Shown one piece after another: positions 27,015 to 36,616 of a DNA stretch of 64,000 bases (its first letter is position 1; every line of letters begins with the position of its first letter). The DNA comes from Pseudomonas leptonychotis. GTDB taxonomy: Bacteria > Pseudomonadota > Gammaproteobacteria > Pseudomonadales > Pseudomonadaceae. The stretch is from positions 124,001-188,000 of the forward strand of contig NZ_RFLV01000003.1 of NCBI RefSeq assembly GCF_004920405.1. Direction: 5' to 3'. The notes under the pieces are model-generated. The model was given only the letters and a program-made list of their open reading frames with translations. It was not told the origin of the DNA and did no database searches. The translations under genes were made by a program, and so were the position numbers.

Positions 27015-28931
27015 CTAACGAAGCGCTTCTTCTGTGAGGATTGCATCGTCAGGGAATATACCCGACGCTCTTACTTGCCGCTCAGCCGCATCTGGCGTAG
27101 TCGAAAAGTATATGACAACAAGGTCTTTTAGGGCCCGCGTACAGCACACATAGAAAAGTCTACGAGTCCTGTCGACAGACGTTTCCTTTCCATCTCGCAT
27201 GTTCTCCAAGTCGCGCTTCGACAATTCTTTCACGCCGAAATACTTGTCGTAAGAGAACTGAACATGAGTACCCTCATCGTCGTCTAGGACGACGAGCACA
27301 CGCTCAAATTCGGCCCCCTTAATGCCTTGCTGCGTGGAAAATGGGGATTGCTGCTGAATGTAGCGGCGAAATCCTCGAAACTGCTCAGCAGGGCACATGA
27401 GGAACGCTTCCATCGCAGAAATTTCACGCGAATCTTCTTCGTCGTCACCATTTTCTTCCTCAACCTGATCAGGAGGCACCTCTTCGAGGTAGGTCAGGAT
27501 GCGTGGATCGAGGGTGACTAGTTGCTGATCACGCAGCAGGACGAGCACATCACGATTGCTAGCTCCATTCCCCTCGGTCATCAACTCGACAAGACGGTGG
27601 GTTGCTGCCCTCAAGCGGCCAAGCAGTTCTGAGACGTTCTTCCCGAGTAGGGTTTCTTTGGCAAGGCACGGACAATGCTTACGCAGAAGCGCCATGGCCT
27701 CGAATTCGTGGCCCGCTTCAGTCACCTCAATCATCGGCAGGACGAACGTCTCAAAAGGCCGAAGCGGCCAGGCGCTGGCGTCCAGAAAGCCTTCGCTAAA
27801 CTTGCTCGGAGCCCTGTCATTCATTGACGCGTACAATTCACCAAACCCAAGACGTATCGCTGCCATCCGATGCACGATGACGAGGAGTTTTACCTCTGCC
27901 TCGGGTCCTTCCCGCCAAGCAGGATCATCATTTGACTGAGCAACGAATTCGCGGACAGCTGTCATAAACTCATTGCGGCGGCCGTCCGCTGGCAGGATAA
28001 AGATGCGCGCAGTGCCTTCAACAGGTAGACGCTCTCCATCAACCTCTTCGGTCCTGCCCCCGGTTTGGACCAGATCGTCGCCACTACGGCGGATCGCATT
28101 TGCGACTGCAAGGACGGTCGTTGGACAGCGAAAGTTTTCTTCCTTCTCTATTGAGGTCCAATTGTCTTCCGAATTAATGCGACCGACCCCCGTAGGAAAA
28201 ATCCGCTGCATCGGGTCACCGAAGAACCCGAGACTGAAGTTTGCACCCGCCTGAAATGCAACAGCCTTAAGCGCCTCGACAACGACGTCCTGTGTGTCTT
28301 GCCCCTCATCGACGAATACAAAGGGGAACTGTTGTGCCAGCAACGTCCGGAACAGTGGTCGCTCACGCAGGAAATCAGTCGCCATTCGAATTATATCGTC
28401 GTGCCCCAGCACACCCCTTGGATAATTGGGCCCTGTGCCGTATGTAAAGCTGCTAACGCTCTGGACGACTGCTTTCGACTCCTCATAGCGGGCGACATCC
28501 CGGCGGTTCTTGTCTCGAGTTCGCTGGTGGACCCGAGGGCCGAAAGCCGCTGCCGTTGTTTCGAGCTCAACAATCCTCTCATCAATCCTGCGGCCAACCC
28601 ATACACGGATATCATTCTGAAATGACCGTGTGATCATCCAAAGGAAACTATGGATAGTTGAAACATGAACGAGCGGGTTGCTTCCAACGTCCGCCCAGAT
28701 TTCTCCCGCAGCAATCTCGGTATAGGTAATGCAGGCGACTCGTTGGCGGTTGAGCTTCAGTGCCGCGCCATGGGCTGAAATAATTGTCGCGAGCCCCTTC
28801 ACAAGTGATGTGGTCTTACCGGAGCCTGCCCCGGCGATCATAGTGAAGCTACACTTCACGGGTGCTATCAGACAGTTCCGTAGTTGAATGTCCGCAGGCG
28901 TATCAGGTTTGTTGGCGCGGCTACTACTCAT
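27015..28931 (-). CDS. gajB: GajB-like UvrD helicase of a Gabija system
   Basis: This is a 638-residue superfamily 1A helicase. Walker A is GAGSGKT (34-40) and motif II VDEGQDT (D208-E209). Motif III region GDPMQRIF, KGAEFERVLVV and the motif VI region RRLFYVCCTRALKDLVV follow. In Gabija, GajB senses DNA ends and acts with the GajA nuclease against phage. The ATG overlaps the gajA stop by 4 bp (ATGA), showing coupling. It is longer than the prototype of about 494 residues. The order gajA-gajB matches the known system. Confidence 0.88.
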   Translation of the reverse strand: MSSSRANKPDTPADIQLRNCLIAPVKCSFTMIAGAGSGKTTSLVKGLATIISAHGAALKLNRQRVACITYTEIAAGEIWADVGSNPLVHVSTIHSFLWMITRSFQNDIRVWVGRRIDERIVELETTAAAFGPRVHQRTRDKNRRDVARYEESKAVVQSVSSFTYGTGPNYPRGVLGHDDIIRMATDFLRERPLFRTLLAQQFPFVFVDEGQDTQDVVVEALKAVAFQAGANFSLGFFGDPMQRIFPTGVGRINSEDNWTSIEKEENFRCPTTVLAVANAIRRSGDDLVQTGGRTEEVDGERLPVEGTARIFILPADGRRNEFMTAVREFVAQSNDDPAWREGPEAEVKLLVIVHRMAAIRLGFGELYASMNDRAPSKFSEGFLDASAWPLRPFETFVLPMIEVTEAGHEFEAMALLRKHCPCLAKETLLGKNVSELLGRLRAATHRLVELMTEGNGASNRDVLVLLRDQQLVTLDPRILTYLEEVPPDQVEEENGDDEEDSREISAMEAFLMCPAEQFRGFRRYIQQQSPFSTQQGIKGAEFERVLVVLDDDEGTHVQFSYDKYFGVKELSKRDLENMRDGKETSVDRTRRLFYVCCTRALKDLVVIYFSTTPDAAERQVRASGIFPDDAILTEEALR

Positions 28932-31192
28932 TCAATTCCGCCCTCAGTCTCAAGTACAGCCTCGGCAATAGCTTCCGCCTCTTGCTCCACTTCCAGATTG
29001 ACCTGCTCTCTAAGCCAAACCAGCCCCTGCTTGATGTAAAGCGGAACAGTCCATGCACCCTTGTCGCAGGCGAGCACCTGTAGCGCGAACTTCGTCTTGT
29101 CAAAGCTCTTACTGGTCACCCGCTTATGTAGACCACCCGCAAGCGCTAATGGATTTGCGGGGACAGTCTTGAGCTTCAGCCCGACAGGGCGCTGTTCAGC
29201 GGTTTGGCACCACTCGGCATTCTCAAGACCGAAGGCCTCCTCGAGTGTTCGACCACATAAGGTGGATGTTGAGGCTGCCCACGTCACATCCGTAGCCACT
29301 TGGTATGCGACACGAACCTTTGATGGCTCCGAACCGGCCAAATTCTCCACTTTCGCAAGAGCGTCCGCAGCAAGGAGATCTTCAATGGCCCGCATACGTG
29401 GGAGCCACTGAATAAGGGTCTGGTTTGAAGTCACCGCTCCGGCCACTCCCGGCAAACATGTCTTGCCGTAACGTTTGACAGGCGGTGCCTCGGGCTCATC
29501 GCTCGGGATCTCAAACTCTACTTCTTCATCCTCATCTTCAACATCGGGGCTTGGGGCGGCAGCATCTGTGACGCTGTCGATATCAGTGATAATGAGTGTG
29601 GTGATGCCAAGAAACTCTATCAGCTCCTTGAAGCGGTGGCCGAATGCCCCCCCGACTTCGAGGATGCAAAGTGCAGTTGACCGAAGTGAGCTCGCTTCCT
29701 TTTCAATCATCAGCGGCATCAGCAGCCGTTCGACGTTTCCCTCGACGAGGATGACCGCATCCGCGAAGAACAAATCGCAATGCGTAAGCTTCAGGTAGCG
29801 CTGGAGAAAGTCTCGATCTTTCGGAGCGTCACCAGCTTGAAAACTCGATAGGTTGAGAACCTGCGTGCTCTGCTCGCCACCTACAACATGGCGCCGGAAG
29901 TAACGGATTGGACCAAAGCCCCGCTCATAGATGACATGAGGGGAGTGGGTTGTGACAACGACCTGGCTCATGAATGCGCCGCCTGTTTCCCCAGCGATTT
30001 CTAACAAGCTTAGGACGTTACGAACGAACACCTGCTGAAGCTGGGCGTGGAGATGCGCCTCCGGTTCTTCGATGAAAATCAGATGGAGCGGCGGGCGGCC
30101 GTCTTCATCGACCCACTTGGCCTGAAGGTCAAGGATCTCTACAACCATGTAAATCAGATTCTTGAAGCCGAGACCGTTATAGCTGTCAGGCAGGCGAACC
30201 GCGCCTTCACCGTCGCCCAGAACATAGTGGATGCGAGCATCCTGGCTCATTACGGTCGCGGGGTTCAGCGCCGATTTTATCTCCAACCGAGGGTTGTTGA
30301 GGCCGGGGTAGCCAAGCTGTGCGATACGATTCAGGGTCGGTTCGAAAACATCCATTAGATGCTTGTTCAACCCTACTTCGGAGTCAAATAGAGCCTTGAG
30401 CGCGCTATGGTCATCATCTCGTTGCTCAAGGTTACGCTGGTAGAAGCGGCTCAGACGCCGGGAAAGGTCTTCAGACCTGCCACCGCCTCCTTGAGTATTG
30501 GAGGATGGATCCGTGAGGTGTCGCTGTGCGTTGAGGCAGTCAACCCTAACTAATGATTTTAGAATGGCTCCTCCGCTCAACTCACCGGCGAGAGGGGCAG
30601 GTTCATATTCATCGAGAGCGACAAGCTCCTCATTAAACTGCGCTCGATCCAATACGAAGTAGTGCAGATCGAACTCACTCTGGAGTTCTTTCTCAAGATA
30701 ATCCGTTAAGGATCTTGGCCATGGAACGTAGTTACCCCCCCCTCCAGGCAATGCGGCGACTCGCTGAAGAGCCTCCTGTTTTTTTGCACGGTAACGTTGG
30801 AGCAACTCGACTGCGCTTCGTGGTGCAAACTCGACCCGCAGACCAACCTGGCTACCGGCCCAGTCGCTGCTAGGGAGTATTGGAATAACGAGATGGAGGT
30901 CTGCTTCGTCAACGTGGAACCATAGATCCAACGCAATTACAGGAATACTTGCATCTGCGTCGTGAGCTGGATCCGCCTCTCCAAGCTCGTTGAGTTCTTT
31001 CCAGGTATGGGAGCTAAAGTCGAAAAGCGAAAAGCGATTCTTTGCCCCGGTCAAGAACATCACAATCGCTTCTGTCGCCGAGGTCTTACCGCTGTTGTTG
31101 GCACCAACGAAAATTGAGATATCCGAGGCAAGCTCAACTCGAGCGTCTCGCAGGCGTCGATAATTTTTCAGTCGATACGAATGCAGATGCAT
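28928..31192 (-). CDS. gajA: GajA-like OLD-family ATPase/TOPRIM nuclease
   Basis: From the ATG at 31192 the protein has 754 residues. The N-terminal ABC-type ATPase has Walker A GANNSGKT (30-37), Walker B LIFIEEPEAHLH and the H-loop TTHSPHV. The C-terminal TOPRIM nuclease has VILVEGNVE (E484) and ITDIDS (D537, D539), followed by an acidic stretch. This is the OLD-nuclease plan of Gabija GajA, which nicks DNA when nucleotide levels fall. It is about 175 residues longer than the Bacillus prototype. The UvrD gene downstream makes Gabija the best call. Confidence 0.88.
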   Translation of the reverse strand: MHLHSYRLKNYRRLRDARVELASDISIFVGANNSGKTSATEAIVMFLTGAKNRFSLFDFSSHTWKELNELGEADPAHDADASIPVIALDLWFHVDEADLHLVIPILPSSDWAGSQVGLRVEFAPRSAVELLQRYRAKKQEALQRVAALPGGGGNYVPWPRSLTDYLEKELQSEFDLHYFVLDRAQFNEELVALDEYEPAPLAGELSGGAILKSLVRVDCLNAQRHLTDPSSNTQGGGGRSEDLSRRLSRFYQRNLEQRDDDHSALKALFDSEVGLNKHLMDVFEPTLNRIAQLGYPGLNNPRLEIKSALNPATVMSQDARIHYVLGDGEGAVRLPDSYNGLGFKNLIYMVVEILDLQAKWVDEDGRPPLHLIFIEEPEAHLHAQLQQVFVRNVLSLLEIAGETGGAFMSQVVVTTHSPHVIYERGFGPIRYFRRHVVGGEQSTQVLNLSSFQAGDAPKDRDFLQRYLKLTHCDLFFADAVILVEGNVERLLMPLMIEKEASSLRSTALCILEVGGAFGHRFKELIEFLGITTLIITDIDSVTDAAAPSPDVEDEDEEVEFEIPSDEPEAPPVKRYGKTCLPGVAGAVTSNQTLIQWLPRMRAIEDLLAADALAKVENLAGSEPSKVRVAYQVATDVTWAASTSTLCGRTLEEAFGLENAEWCQTAEQRPVGLKLKTVPANPLALAGGLHKRVTSKSFDKTKFALQVLACDKGAWTVPLYIKQGLVWLREQVNLEVEQEAEAIAEAVLETEGGIE

Positions 31193-31408
31193 GTAAACCA
31201 GTCCTCCTATGACAACACGCTGCAAGAGTGAGCATCCCCGCATCATTCTTGAGCCAGACACTCCGTATGTTCGTCGTCACGCTATCGGAAGGCCATTATG
31301 GTGTCTACCTCCGATCTTGGCCGGTTCCAACCTATCAGGGGTATGCAATTCAAAAAAATCTCAACCACACATAACTGCAATGACATCACCACCAATAAGG
31401 TTCTCCCT

Positions 31409-31738
31409 ATGTCATTGCACTGCCCCCGCTGTCACTCACCCAAAGTCGCGTCCTTCCATCACGCCATGAAAATCGGCGCAACCATCGGCACCGTGGGCGG
31501 TGCTGTGCGTGGCGTCAGCGCTGCACTGGCTGGCGGCCAAGCAGGTGCGTTGATTGGCGCTTTCGCTGGCCCTGTTGGTATCACCCTCGGTTCGGTATCG
31601 GGGGCCATCCTCGGTGGCCTGGCCGGCGGGGTTGGTGGTTGTGCGCTCGGCGCGCAGCTGGGCGACACGCTCGACCGTCACGTCCTGGCCCACAACCTCT
31701 GCCTGCTCTGCGGCCACCGCTTCAACCTACCGGCCTGA
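31409..31738 (+). CDS. Zinc-ribbon, glycine-rich small protein
   Basis: From the ATG at 31409 this is a 109-residue protein. CPRC near the N-terminus and CLLCGH near the C-terminus look like split zinc-ribbon knuckles. Between them is a Gly/Ala-rich segment (GATIGTVGGAVRGVSAALAG onward) that resembles glycine-zipper membrane sequences. It is the first gene of a five-gene forward operon with DUF932 and YqaJ genes, divergent from gajA. Function unknown. Confidence 0.75.
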   Translation: MSLHCPRCHSPKVASFHHAMKIGATIGTVGGAVRGVSAALAGGQAGALIGAFAGPVGITLGSVSGAILGGLAGGVGGCALGAQLGDTLDRHVLAHNLCLLCGHRFNLPA

Positions 31739-31778
31739 CCTGGCCGCTCCATCTCTTTCTATCCATATCGTCCGGACG

Positions 31779-31803
31779 GTGCTGCGCTTTGCGCGGCGCT
31801 TTA
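31779..31803 (+). terminator. Attenuator-like hairpin before DUF932 gene
   Basis: GTGCTGCGC, TTT loop and GCGCGGCGC form a 9-bp stem with two G-T pairs, followed by TTTAT. It lies 31 bp before the next gene of the same operon. Confidence 0.55.
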
Positions 31804-31833
31804 TGCCGGCCTGCTCCCAAAGGAATCTCAACC

Positions 31834-32802
31834 ATGGCTCATCTCGTTGAAACAATGGCCTACGCTGGCAATGCTCCCTGGCATGGCCTGGGCAATCAGC
31901 TCACTCAGAAACAACCCATCGAAGTCTGGCAACGCGAAGCCGGCATGGACTGGCAGATCCAGGAAAGCCCGGTACATTTTAAATCGGACAGCATCGGCCC
32001 GCTGGGCGCTATCCACTCGTTTCCCGAGCAAAAGGTGCTGTTCCGTTCGGACACTAAGGCACCGCTGTCGGTGGTCTCCAACCGTTACCACACGGTGCAG
32101 CCTCGGGAAGTCTTAGAGTTTTACCGTGATCTGACCGAAGTCTCTGGCTACGAGCTGGAAACCGCTGGAGTGCTCAAAGGTGGGCGGAAGTTCTGGGCGC
32201 TGGCGCGTACCGGTCAAGGGGCTGCGCTAAAGGGTAATGATCAGGTCAACGGCTACCTGCTGTTGGCCACTTCCTGCGATGGCACCTTGGCGACTACCGC
32301 AACGCCCACCACCGTGCGAGTGGTCTGCAACAACACCCTGACAATTGCCTTGGACGGTACTACCCGCGCCATAAAGGTGCCGCACAACACCCGCTTTGAT
32401 CCCAAGGCAGTAAAAAATCAGCTCGGTATCGCCGTCTCGCAATGGGACGACTTCATGTACCGCATGCGTGCGCTGGCTGAACGCAAGGTGCAGTGGCATG
32501 AGTCGCTGGGCTTCTTTATGAACGTGCTGTGCGATACCTCGCCAACCGGTGCACTGCCGGAGGTGCTGCCCAATGAGCGTGCTCTGCGTAAGGTTCAAGA
32601 ACTGTACGAAGGTCGTGGAAGGGGCAGTCAACTGGCCTCGGCCAATGGCACCGCCTGGGGCTTACTCAATGCTGTGACCGAGTACGTTGACCACGAACGC
32701 CGTGCGCGCAGTAACGAGTACCGCATGGACTCGGCTTGGTTCGGCCAGGGGGCGCAGATTAAACAGCGTGCCCTGAACACCGCCCTACAACTGGTCGCCT
32801 GA
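31834..32802 (+). CDS. DUF932 (phage/plasmid-like) protein
   Basis: The ATG at 31834 follows AAAGGAATC and gives 322 residues. Family text includes PWHGLGNQL, KVLFRSDTKAPLSVVSNRYH and TPTTVRVVCNNTLTIAL. DUF932 proteins are found on plasmids and integrative elements, often next to a YqaJ exonuclease as here. Their role is not established; a part in DNA recombination or repair of the element is inferred from neighbours. Confidence 0.85.
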   Translation: MAHLVETMAYAGNAPWHGLGNQLTQKQPIEVWQREAGMDWQIQESPVHFKSDSIGPLGAIHSFPEQKVLFRSDTKAPLSVVSNRYHTVQPREVLEFYRDLTEVSGYELETAGVLKGGRKFWALARTGQGAALKGNDQVNGYLLLATSCDGTLATTATPTTVRVVCNNTLTIALDGTTRAIKVPHNTRFDPKAVKNQLGIAVSQWDDFMYRMRALAERKVQWHESLGFFMNVLCDTSPTGALPEVLPNERALRKVQELYEGRGRGSQLASANGTAWGLLNAVTEYVDHERRARSNEYRMDSAWFGQGAQIKQRALNTALQLVA

Positions 32803-32828
32803 CCTCTCTCACTTCCTTTAACCCTATT

Positions 32829-32863
32829 ACGCCCGGTCAGCCTTGTGCTGGTCGGGCGTTTTT
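32829..32863 (+). terminator. Terminator-like hairpin between DUF932 and yqaJ
   Basis: ACGCCCGGTCAGC pairs with GCTGGTCGGGCGT (13 bp, two G-T pairs) around CTTGT, followed by TTTTTAT. Position inside a co-directional operon suggests attenuation. Confidence 0.7.
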
Positions 32864-32883
32864 ATGTCCGCAAGGTGAACGCT

Positions 32884-33885
32884 ATGAAAGCTAGTCCGTT
32901 GAGCAGCACCAGCAAACTTCGCCCGGCGTTACGCCTAATAAGCACCAAGGAATTACCCCGTGAAGACTGGCTGGCGGTACGTAAGCAAGGCATCGGTAGC
33001 TCGGATGCTGGCGCTGCAGTGGGCCTAAATCCCTACAAGTCGCAGCTGGAGTTGTGGATGGAGAAAACCGGGCGTGACACCACGTTACCGAAGGCCGATC
33101 CGCACGATGAAGAAAGCCCGATGTACTGGGGCAATGTGCTGGAGCCCATCGTGGCGTGGCATTACAGCAAACGCACCACGAATAAGGTTCGGCGCATCAA
33201 CGCAGTGCTGCAACATCCGGATCCTGAGCTGCCCTGGATGCTGGCCAACATCGATCGTGAGGTGATCGGTGCTGAAGGCGTGCAGATTCTCGAATGCAAG
33301 ACAGCCGGCATAAATGGGGCACGCCTCTGGAAAGAGGGCGTACCTGAATATGTTCAGTTGCAGGTGATGCACCAGCTCGCTGTCACCGGCAAACAGGCGG
33401 CAGATGTGGCTGTATTGCTGGGCGGGCAGACGCTGGAGATTCATCGTATCGAGCGGGACGAACAGATGATTGCTCGCCTAATCGAGTTGGAGCGCAAGTT
33501 CTGGCAGTACGTGGAAACCGATACGCCTCCGCCTGCCGATGGTTCTGCTTCGGCTGAACTAGCGCTGCGTTGTTTGTATCCGCAAGACAACGGCCAGACC
33601 ATCGACTTCAGTGGTCGTGCTGGTTTGGCAGCGGCCTACCTGGAGCTCAAGGTGGTACGTCAGTCAATCAGTGAGAAGGAAACCCGCGAAGCTCAACTCA
33701 AACAGATGTTGCAGCAGGCAATGGGCGACGCCACCCGTGCAGAGTTCAGTCACGGCTTCATTAGCTGGAAGAAATCCAAGGACAGCACCGCACTCGATAC
33801 GGAGCGCATGCTCAAGGACAAACCCTACTTGCAGGTTCGCTACACCAAGCTCAAGGAAGGCAGTCGCCGTTTCCTGATCAACTGA
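32884..33885 (+). CDS. YqaJ-type viral recombinase exonuclease
   Basis: This 333-residue protein is a lambda-exonuclease-like PD-(D/E)XK enzyme. The motif GIGSSDAGAAVGLNPYKS is typical, then MYWGNVLEPIVAWHY, and the catalytic pair is in LANIDREV (Asp) and ILECKTA (Glu-x-Lys). It would resect duplex DNA to give 3' ends for annealing. The ATG at 32884 is used because an upstream in-frame start lies in the terminator hairpin. Confidence 0.9.
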   Translation: MKASPLSSTSKLRPALRLISTKELPREDWLAVRKQGIGSSDAGAAVGLNPYKSQLELWMEKTGRDTTLPKADPHDEESPMYWGNVLEPIVAWHYSKRTTNKVRRINAVLQHPDPELPWMLANIDREVIGAEGVQILECKTAGINGARLWKEGVPEYVQLQVMHQLAVTGKQAADVAVLLGGQTLEIHRIERDEQMIARLIELERKFWQYVETDTPPPADGSASAELALRCLYPQDNGQTIDFSGRAGLAAAYLELKVVRQSISEKETREAQLKQMLQQAMGDATRAEFSHGFISWKKSKDSTALDTERMLKDKPYLQVRYTKLKEGSRRFLIN

Positions 33886-33916
33886 CATCCACCCCCTTCA
33901 ACCATACCTCCCTCTT

Positions 33917-33957
33917 GGCCAGTCCATGCAGTTCGCGCTGCGTGGCTGGCCTTTTTT
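33917..33957 (+). terminator. Terminator-like hairpin after yqaJ
   Basis: GGCCAG and CTGGCC close a larger stem that also pairs GCAG with CTGC, followed by TTTTTT. It lies 20 bp before the next co-directional gene. Confidence 0.65.
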
Positions 33958-33976
33958 CATTTCCAGGAGAACCTAC

Positions 33977-34882
33977 ATGCTCAAAGGTCTGGCAATAACC
34001 CCTCCGGTACTCGGGCGGATTTCAATCGGTAAGGTCGTCGAGAGAAACGGCAAACGTCTGCCGGAGAAAGATGATCAATTCACCATCACTTCCCAGGTGC
34101 AGGGCCGGGATGGCTGGCTGCTGCACCCACTCAATGACGAGCTGCGTAAAGGTCAGGAAAACAAGCTGCGCAGTATCCCGGTGCGTCTGTTGTTCAACGA
34201 GCCAGAGCTGAACTTCCGCGCCGACTACACACTGTTTGATCGACAGTCCGGACGACCGTTGTGCGTGGGCAATGGCGAGACCTGCAAACGCGCTACATCC
34301 GAAGGAATGCAATCACTGCCTTGCCCCTCACCAGATGCCTGCTCGCTGGCAAAAGGCGGTGCCTGCAAACCCTATGGCCGATTGAACGTGCTGATTGGTG
34401 ATGACGATCCGTTGGGCAGCTTTGTATTCCGCACCACCGGTTTCAACAGCATCCGCACCCTGGCTGCTCGACTGCATTACTTCCAGGCCATCTCGGGCAA
34501 CCGTCTGGCCTGCCTACCGCTGGAGCTGCGTCTACGTGGCAAGTCGACTCGGCAGAGCCATGGCACACCGATCTTTTATGTCGACATCACCGTGCGTGGC
34601 GGTATGAGTATGGAAGAGGCATTGCTCGCGGCCAAACAACTGGATGAAGCGAGGCTATCGGCAGGCTTCGATCAGGCGGCGCTAGACAATGCAGCTCGGC
34701 AGGGACTCAGCAACGGGGCTTTCGAGGACAGCGAGGAAGACAGCGGAGCCATCGCCGAAGAGTTCTTTCCCACAGAAGGGGAGCCAGCTCAACCCCAAAC
34801 CAGCGCTAACCAGGCAGCGACGAGAAAACCCTCGCTAGCCCTAAAGCTGGAGACCCTGACTTCCGACGCACAGGCTTCTTGA
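33977..34882 (+). CDS. Cys-rich conserved integrative-element protein
   Basis: The ATG at 33977 follows AGGAGAACCTAC and gives 301 residues. A central segment holds several Cys: CVGNGETCKRA, LPCPSPDACSLA and GACKPYGR, suggesting metal binding. The rest is mixed alpha/beta, with a Ser/Glu-rich tail. Similar proteins follow YqaJ in Pseudomonas islands and are loosely annotated as hydrolase or metal-binding; similarity to recombination-directionality-factor-like phage proteins is possible. Its place suggests it is the recombination partner of YqaJ, but this is inference. Confidence 0.7.
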   Translation: MLKGLAITPPVLGRISIGKVVERNGKRLPEKDDQFTITSQVQGRDGWLLHPLNDELRKGQENKLRSIPVRLLFNEPELNFRADYTLFDRQSGRPLCVGNGETCKRATSEGMQSLPCPSPDACSLAKGGACKPYGRLNVLIGDDDPLGSFVFRTTGFNSIRTLAARLHYFQAISGNRLACLPLELRLRGKSTRQSHGTPIFYVDITVRGGMSMEEALLAAKQLDEARLSAGFDQAALDNAARQGLSNGAFEDSEEDSGAIAEEFFPTEGEPAQPQTSANQAATRKPSLALKLETLTSDAQAS

Positions 34883-34930
34883 ACGCCTAGACCAGGAGGC
34901 AATCGCCTGGCCCACATTGAGGAAATAACC

Positions 34931-35107
34931 ATGGTGTTAGTTCGCTTTCTGATTGCGCTGGTCGCCTTCATCGGCGTACTGGCGAGTTCAGCAGCAGTGG
35001 TTCTGGCTGTAATCCTGTTGCTGCGATTTCCGCCGCTCTTGGTCACAGCAGGAATTGCCTGCCTGTTCTTTTATGGAGTACTCAAACGCTTCCCAAGGAT
35101 TGGGTAA
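34931..35107 (+). CDS. 58-residue membrane peptide
   Basis: A small gene with a GAGGAAATAACC ribosome binding site encodes a very hydrophobic peptide with two likely helices (residues 3-32 and 36-50) and a basic end (LKRFPRIG). It is the last gene of the YqaJ operon and is followed directly by a strong terminator. Function unknown. Confidence 0.65.
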   Translation: MVLVRFLIALVAFIGVLASSAAVVLAVILLLRFPPLLVTAGIACLFFYGVLKRFPRIG

Positions 35108-35114
35108 GCGTTTG

Positions 35115-35165
35115 AGCATAGAGGGAGGCTCATAGCCTCCCTCTATGCTTCGATTCCTTTTTTTT
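35115..35165 (+). terminator. Strong terminator of the YqaJ operon
   Basis: AGCATAGAGGGAGGCT and its perfect complement flank CAT (16-bp stem), with a run of eight T ending at 35165. The stretch 35166-35339 between convergent operons has no gene I can support. Confidence 0.9.
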
Positions 35166-35339
35166 GTTGCTCGAGTCCGTTTTCCGCTTATGTTCTGGTT
35201 GAGTTCAGCAGGTCTTGCCCTGCATCTTTTCGCCACAACTCAAGGAACACATCCCGCCTCGATACAACGCTCAGCAGCCTCACGTGACTGCCCCTGAAAC
35301 CGGGAATCTCCTGACTGGCTTTCGGCGTAAATTGCCCAT

Positions 35340-36602
35340 TCAAGAAATCTGACGGTTTTTTTTGACCATTTGCCCTGTCGTATTATCCATCCGGAACTGC
35401 GTGATTGTTCCATCAATTATTCGGTTGATCACGTCCCTTGCCACCTCTAACGAGACAGCAAACCACTCACGCGGGCGATAGTAATTCCCGTCCCTCCCGA
35501 CTAAATTCACGTTGAGTCGTTGGACTGCCAAGAAGCCGTGAACCAGCGCCTCGAACCGCTGCGGATTCATGTTGTAACACTCAAACTCAGTAACCTTCTG
35601 CACCGGACTTTCCAAGAAAGCGATATCACGCTCTGCATTGCGAATCCGCTCATCCACCGTCAGCTCGGTGTAGCCGATTTTGTAGAGATGTGGAAACTGA
35701 GCCAGAGCGGGGTTGTTGCTCAGCGACTTGACGATATAGACCACCCCAGTTCGGCGGTCACGATGAGTCAGGCGAATGTCTTGAAACGCCTCGGCCAAAG
35801 CGTCATCTCGGTCACGCAGGATGCGCCGACCTGTTTCATCCATGTAGAGCGCGCGACCAAGTGAGCGACGCAACATGTTCGACTCAGTGCCGTTCTCGAA
35901 GATCAACCGTAGCCTTGCATCTTTATGCTCACCGCGTCCGTGCTCATCGCCAACCTCATCCACAAAGCACATGACACCGTTGAGAATGAAGGCGTCGCCC
36001 ACCGTAATCTGCCAGTTCTCAGCGAAGCGCACAGACTCCGCCTTACCACTTCTAAGGTCAGCGTGCAGATTTTTGAAAGTCGGCTCAAACTGCCAGAAGT
36101 CCTCGCACTTACTGCGCTGAGCAACTTCATCCGGCACATCTCTTTCAGCTGGAACATGCCTGATATCAAGAATGCTCATGTCGCCGACATCGAGCAACCC
36201 CAAGTCATCTCCAGCCAAAATATCGTCGATGCTCATCACGTCTTCGACGTTCACAGAAGTAGAAGGTGGTGGTGGGGCAGGTATCACGGCCTGCGCCAGA
36301 TTGAGCTTCGTAAAGACGTTGTGCCGATCAAGCGCAGCCAGTGCAACGTGATTGCCCCCCTCCAAAATAGCCTTCAGCCGCTTTGCCATTTGTCGCTCAG
36401 ACAGGCTTTCGCCGTGTTCAGACGGCAGGCGAGCGTACTGGTCAAGGAACTGATTGAGTTCTTCAAACCGAGAAGACATCAGATCATTCTTGCCGGGCGC
36501 AGCAGCGCGTGGCTTCACGTTGAGCAGGCCAAACTCATCTGACGCGTCGAAGATTTCATTCAACGAGTTGAGTTCGCGGCACTTCTTGCCACCTAGGTTC
36601 AT
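35340..36602 (-). CDS. GIY-YIG nuclease (T5orf172-type) protein
   Basis: The C-terminal third carries a GIY-YIG fold: GVVYIVKSL (about 292-300), LYKIGYTELTVDERIRNAE with the YIG-like motif and conserved Arg, then ECYNMNPQRFEALVHGFL with the acidic residue. The N-terminal 280 residues are acidic and unrecognised. I use the ATG at 36602, which has AGGGGGC upstream; a GTG at 36620 overlapping the helicase stop is the alternative. It is the last gene of the minus-strand locus and is probably the nuclease working with the helicase. Confidence 0.82.
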   Translation of the reverse strand: MNLGGKKCRELNSLNEIFDASDEFGLLNVKPRAAAPGKNDLMSSRFEELNQFLDQYARLPSEHGESLSERQMAKRLKAILEGGNHVALAALDRHNVFTKLNLAQAVIPAPPPPSTSVNVEDVMSIDDILAGDDLGLLDVGDMSILDIRHVPAERDVPDEVAQRSKCEDFWQFEPTFKNLHADLRSGKAESVRFAENWQITVGDAFILNGVMCFVDEVGDEHGRGEHKDARLRLIFENGTESNMLRRSLGRALYMDETGRRILRDRDDALAEAFQDIRLTHRDRRTGVVYIVKSLSNNPALAQFPHLYKIGYTELTVDERIRNAERDIAFLESPVQKVTEFECYNMNPQRFEALVHGFLAVQRLNVNLVGRDGNYYRPREWFAVSLEVARDVINRIIDGTITQFRMDNTTGQMVKKNRQIS

Positions 36603-36616
36603 TCCATTGCCCCCTA

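Noticed and set aside
31209..31469. Small plus-strand frame between gajA and the zinc-ribbon gene
   Set aside because: It overlaps the 5' part of the zinc-ribbon gene, lacks a ribosome binding site and shows no domain-like text.
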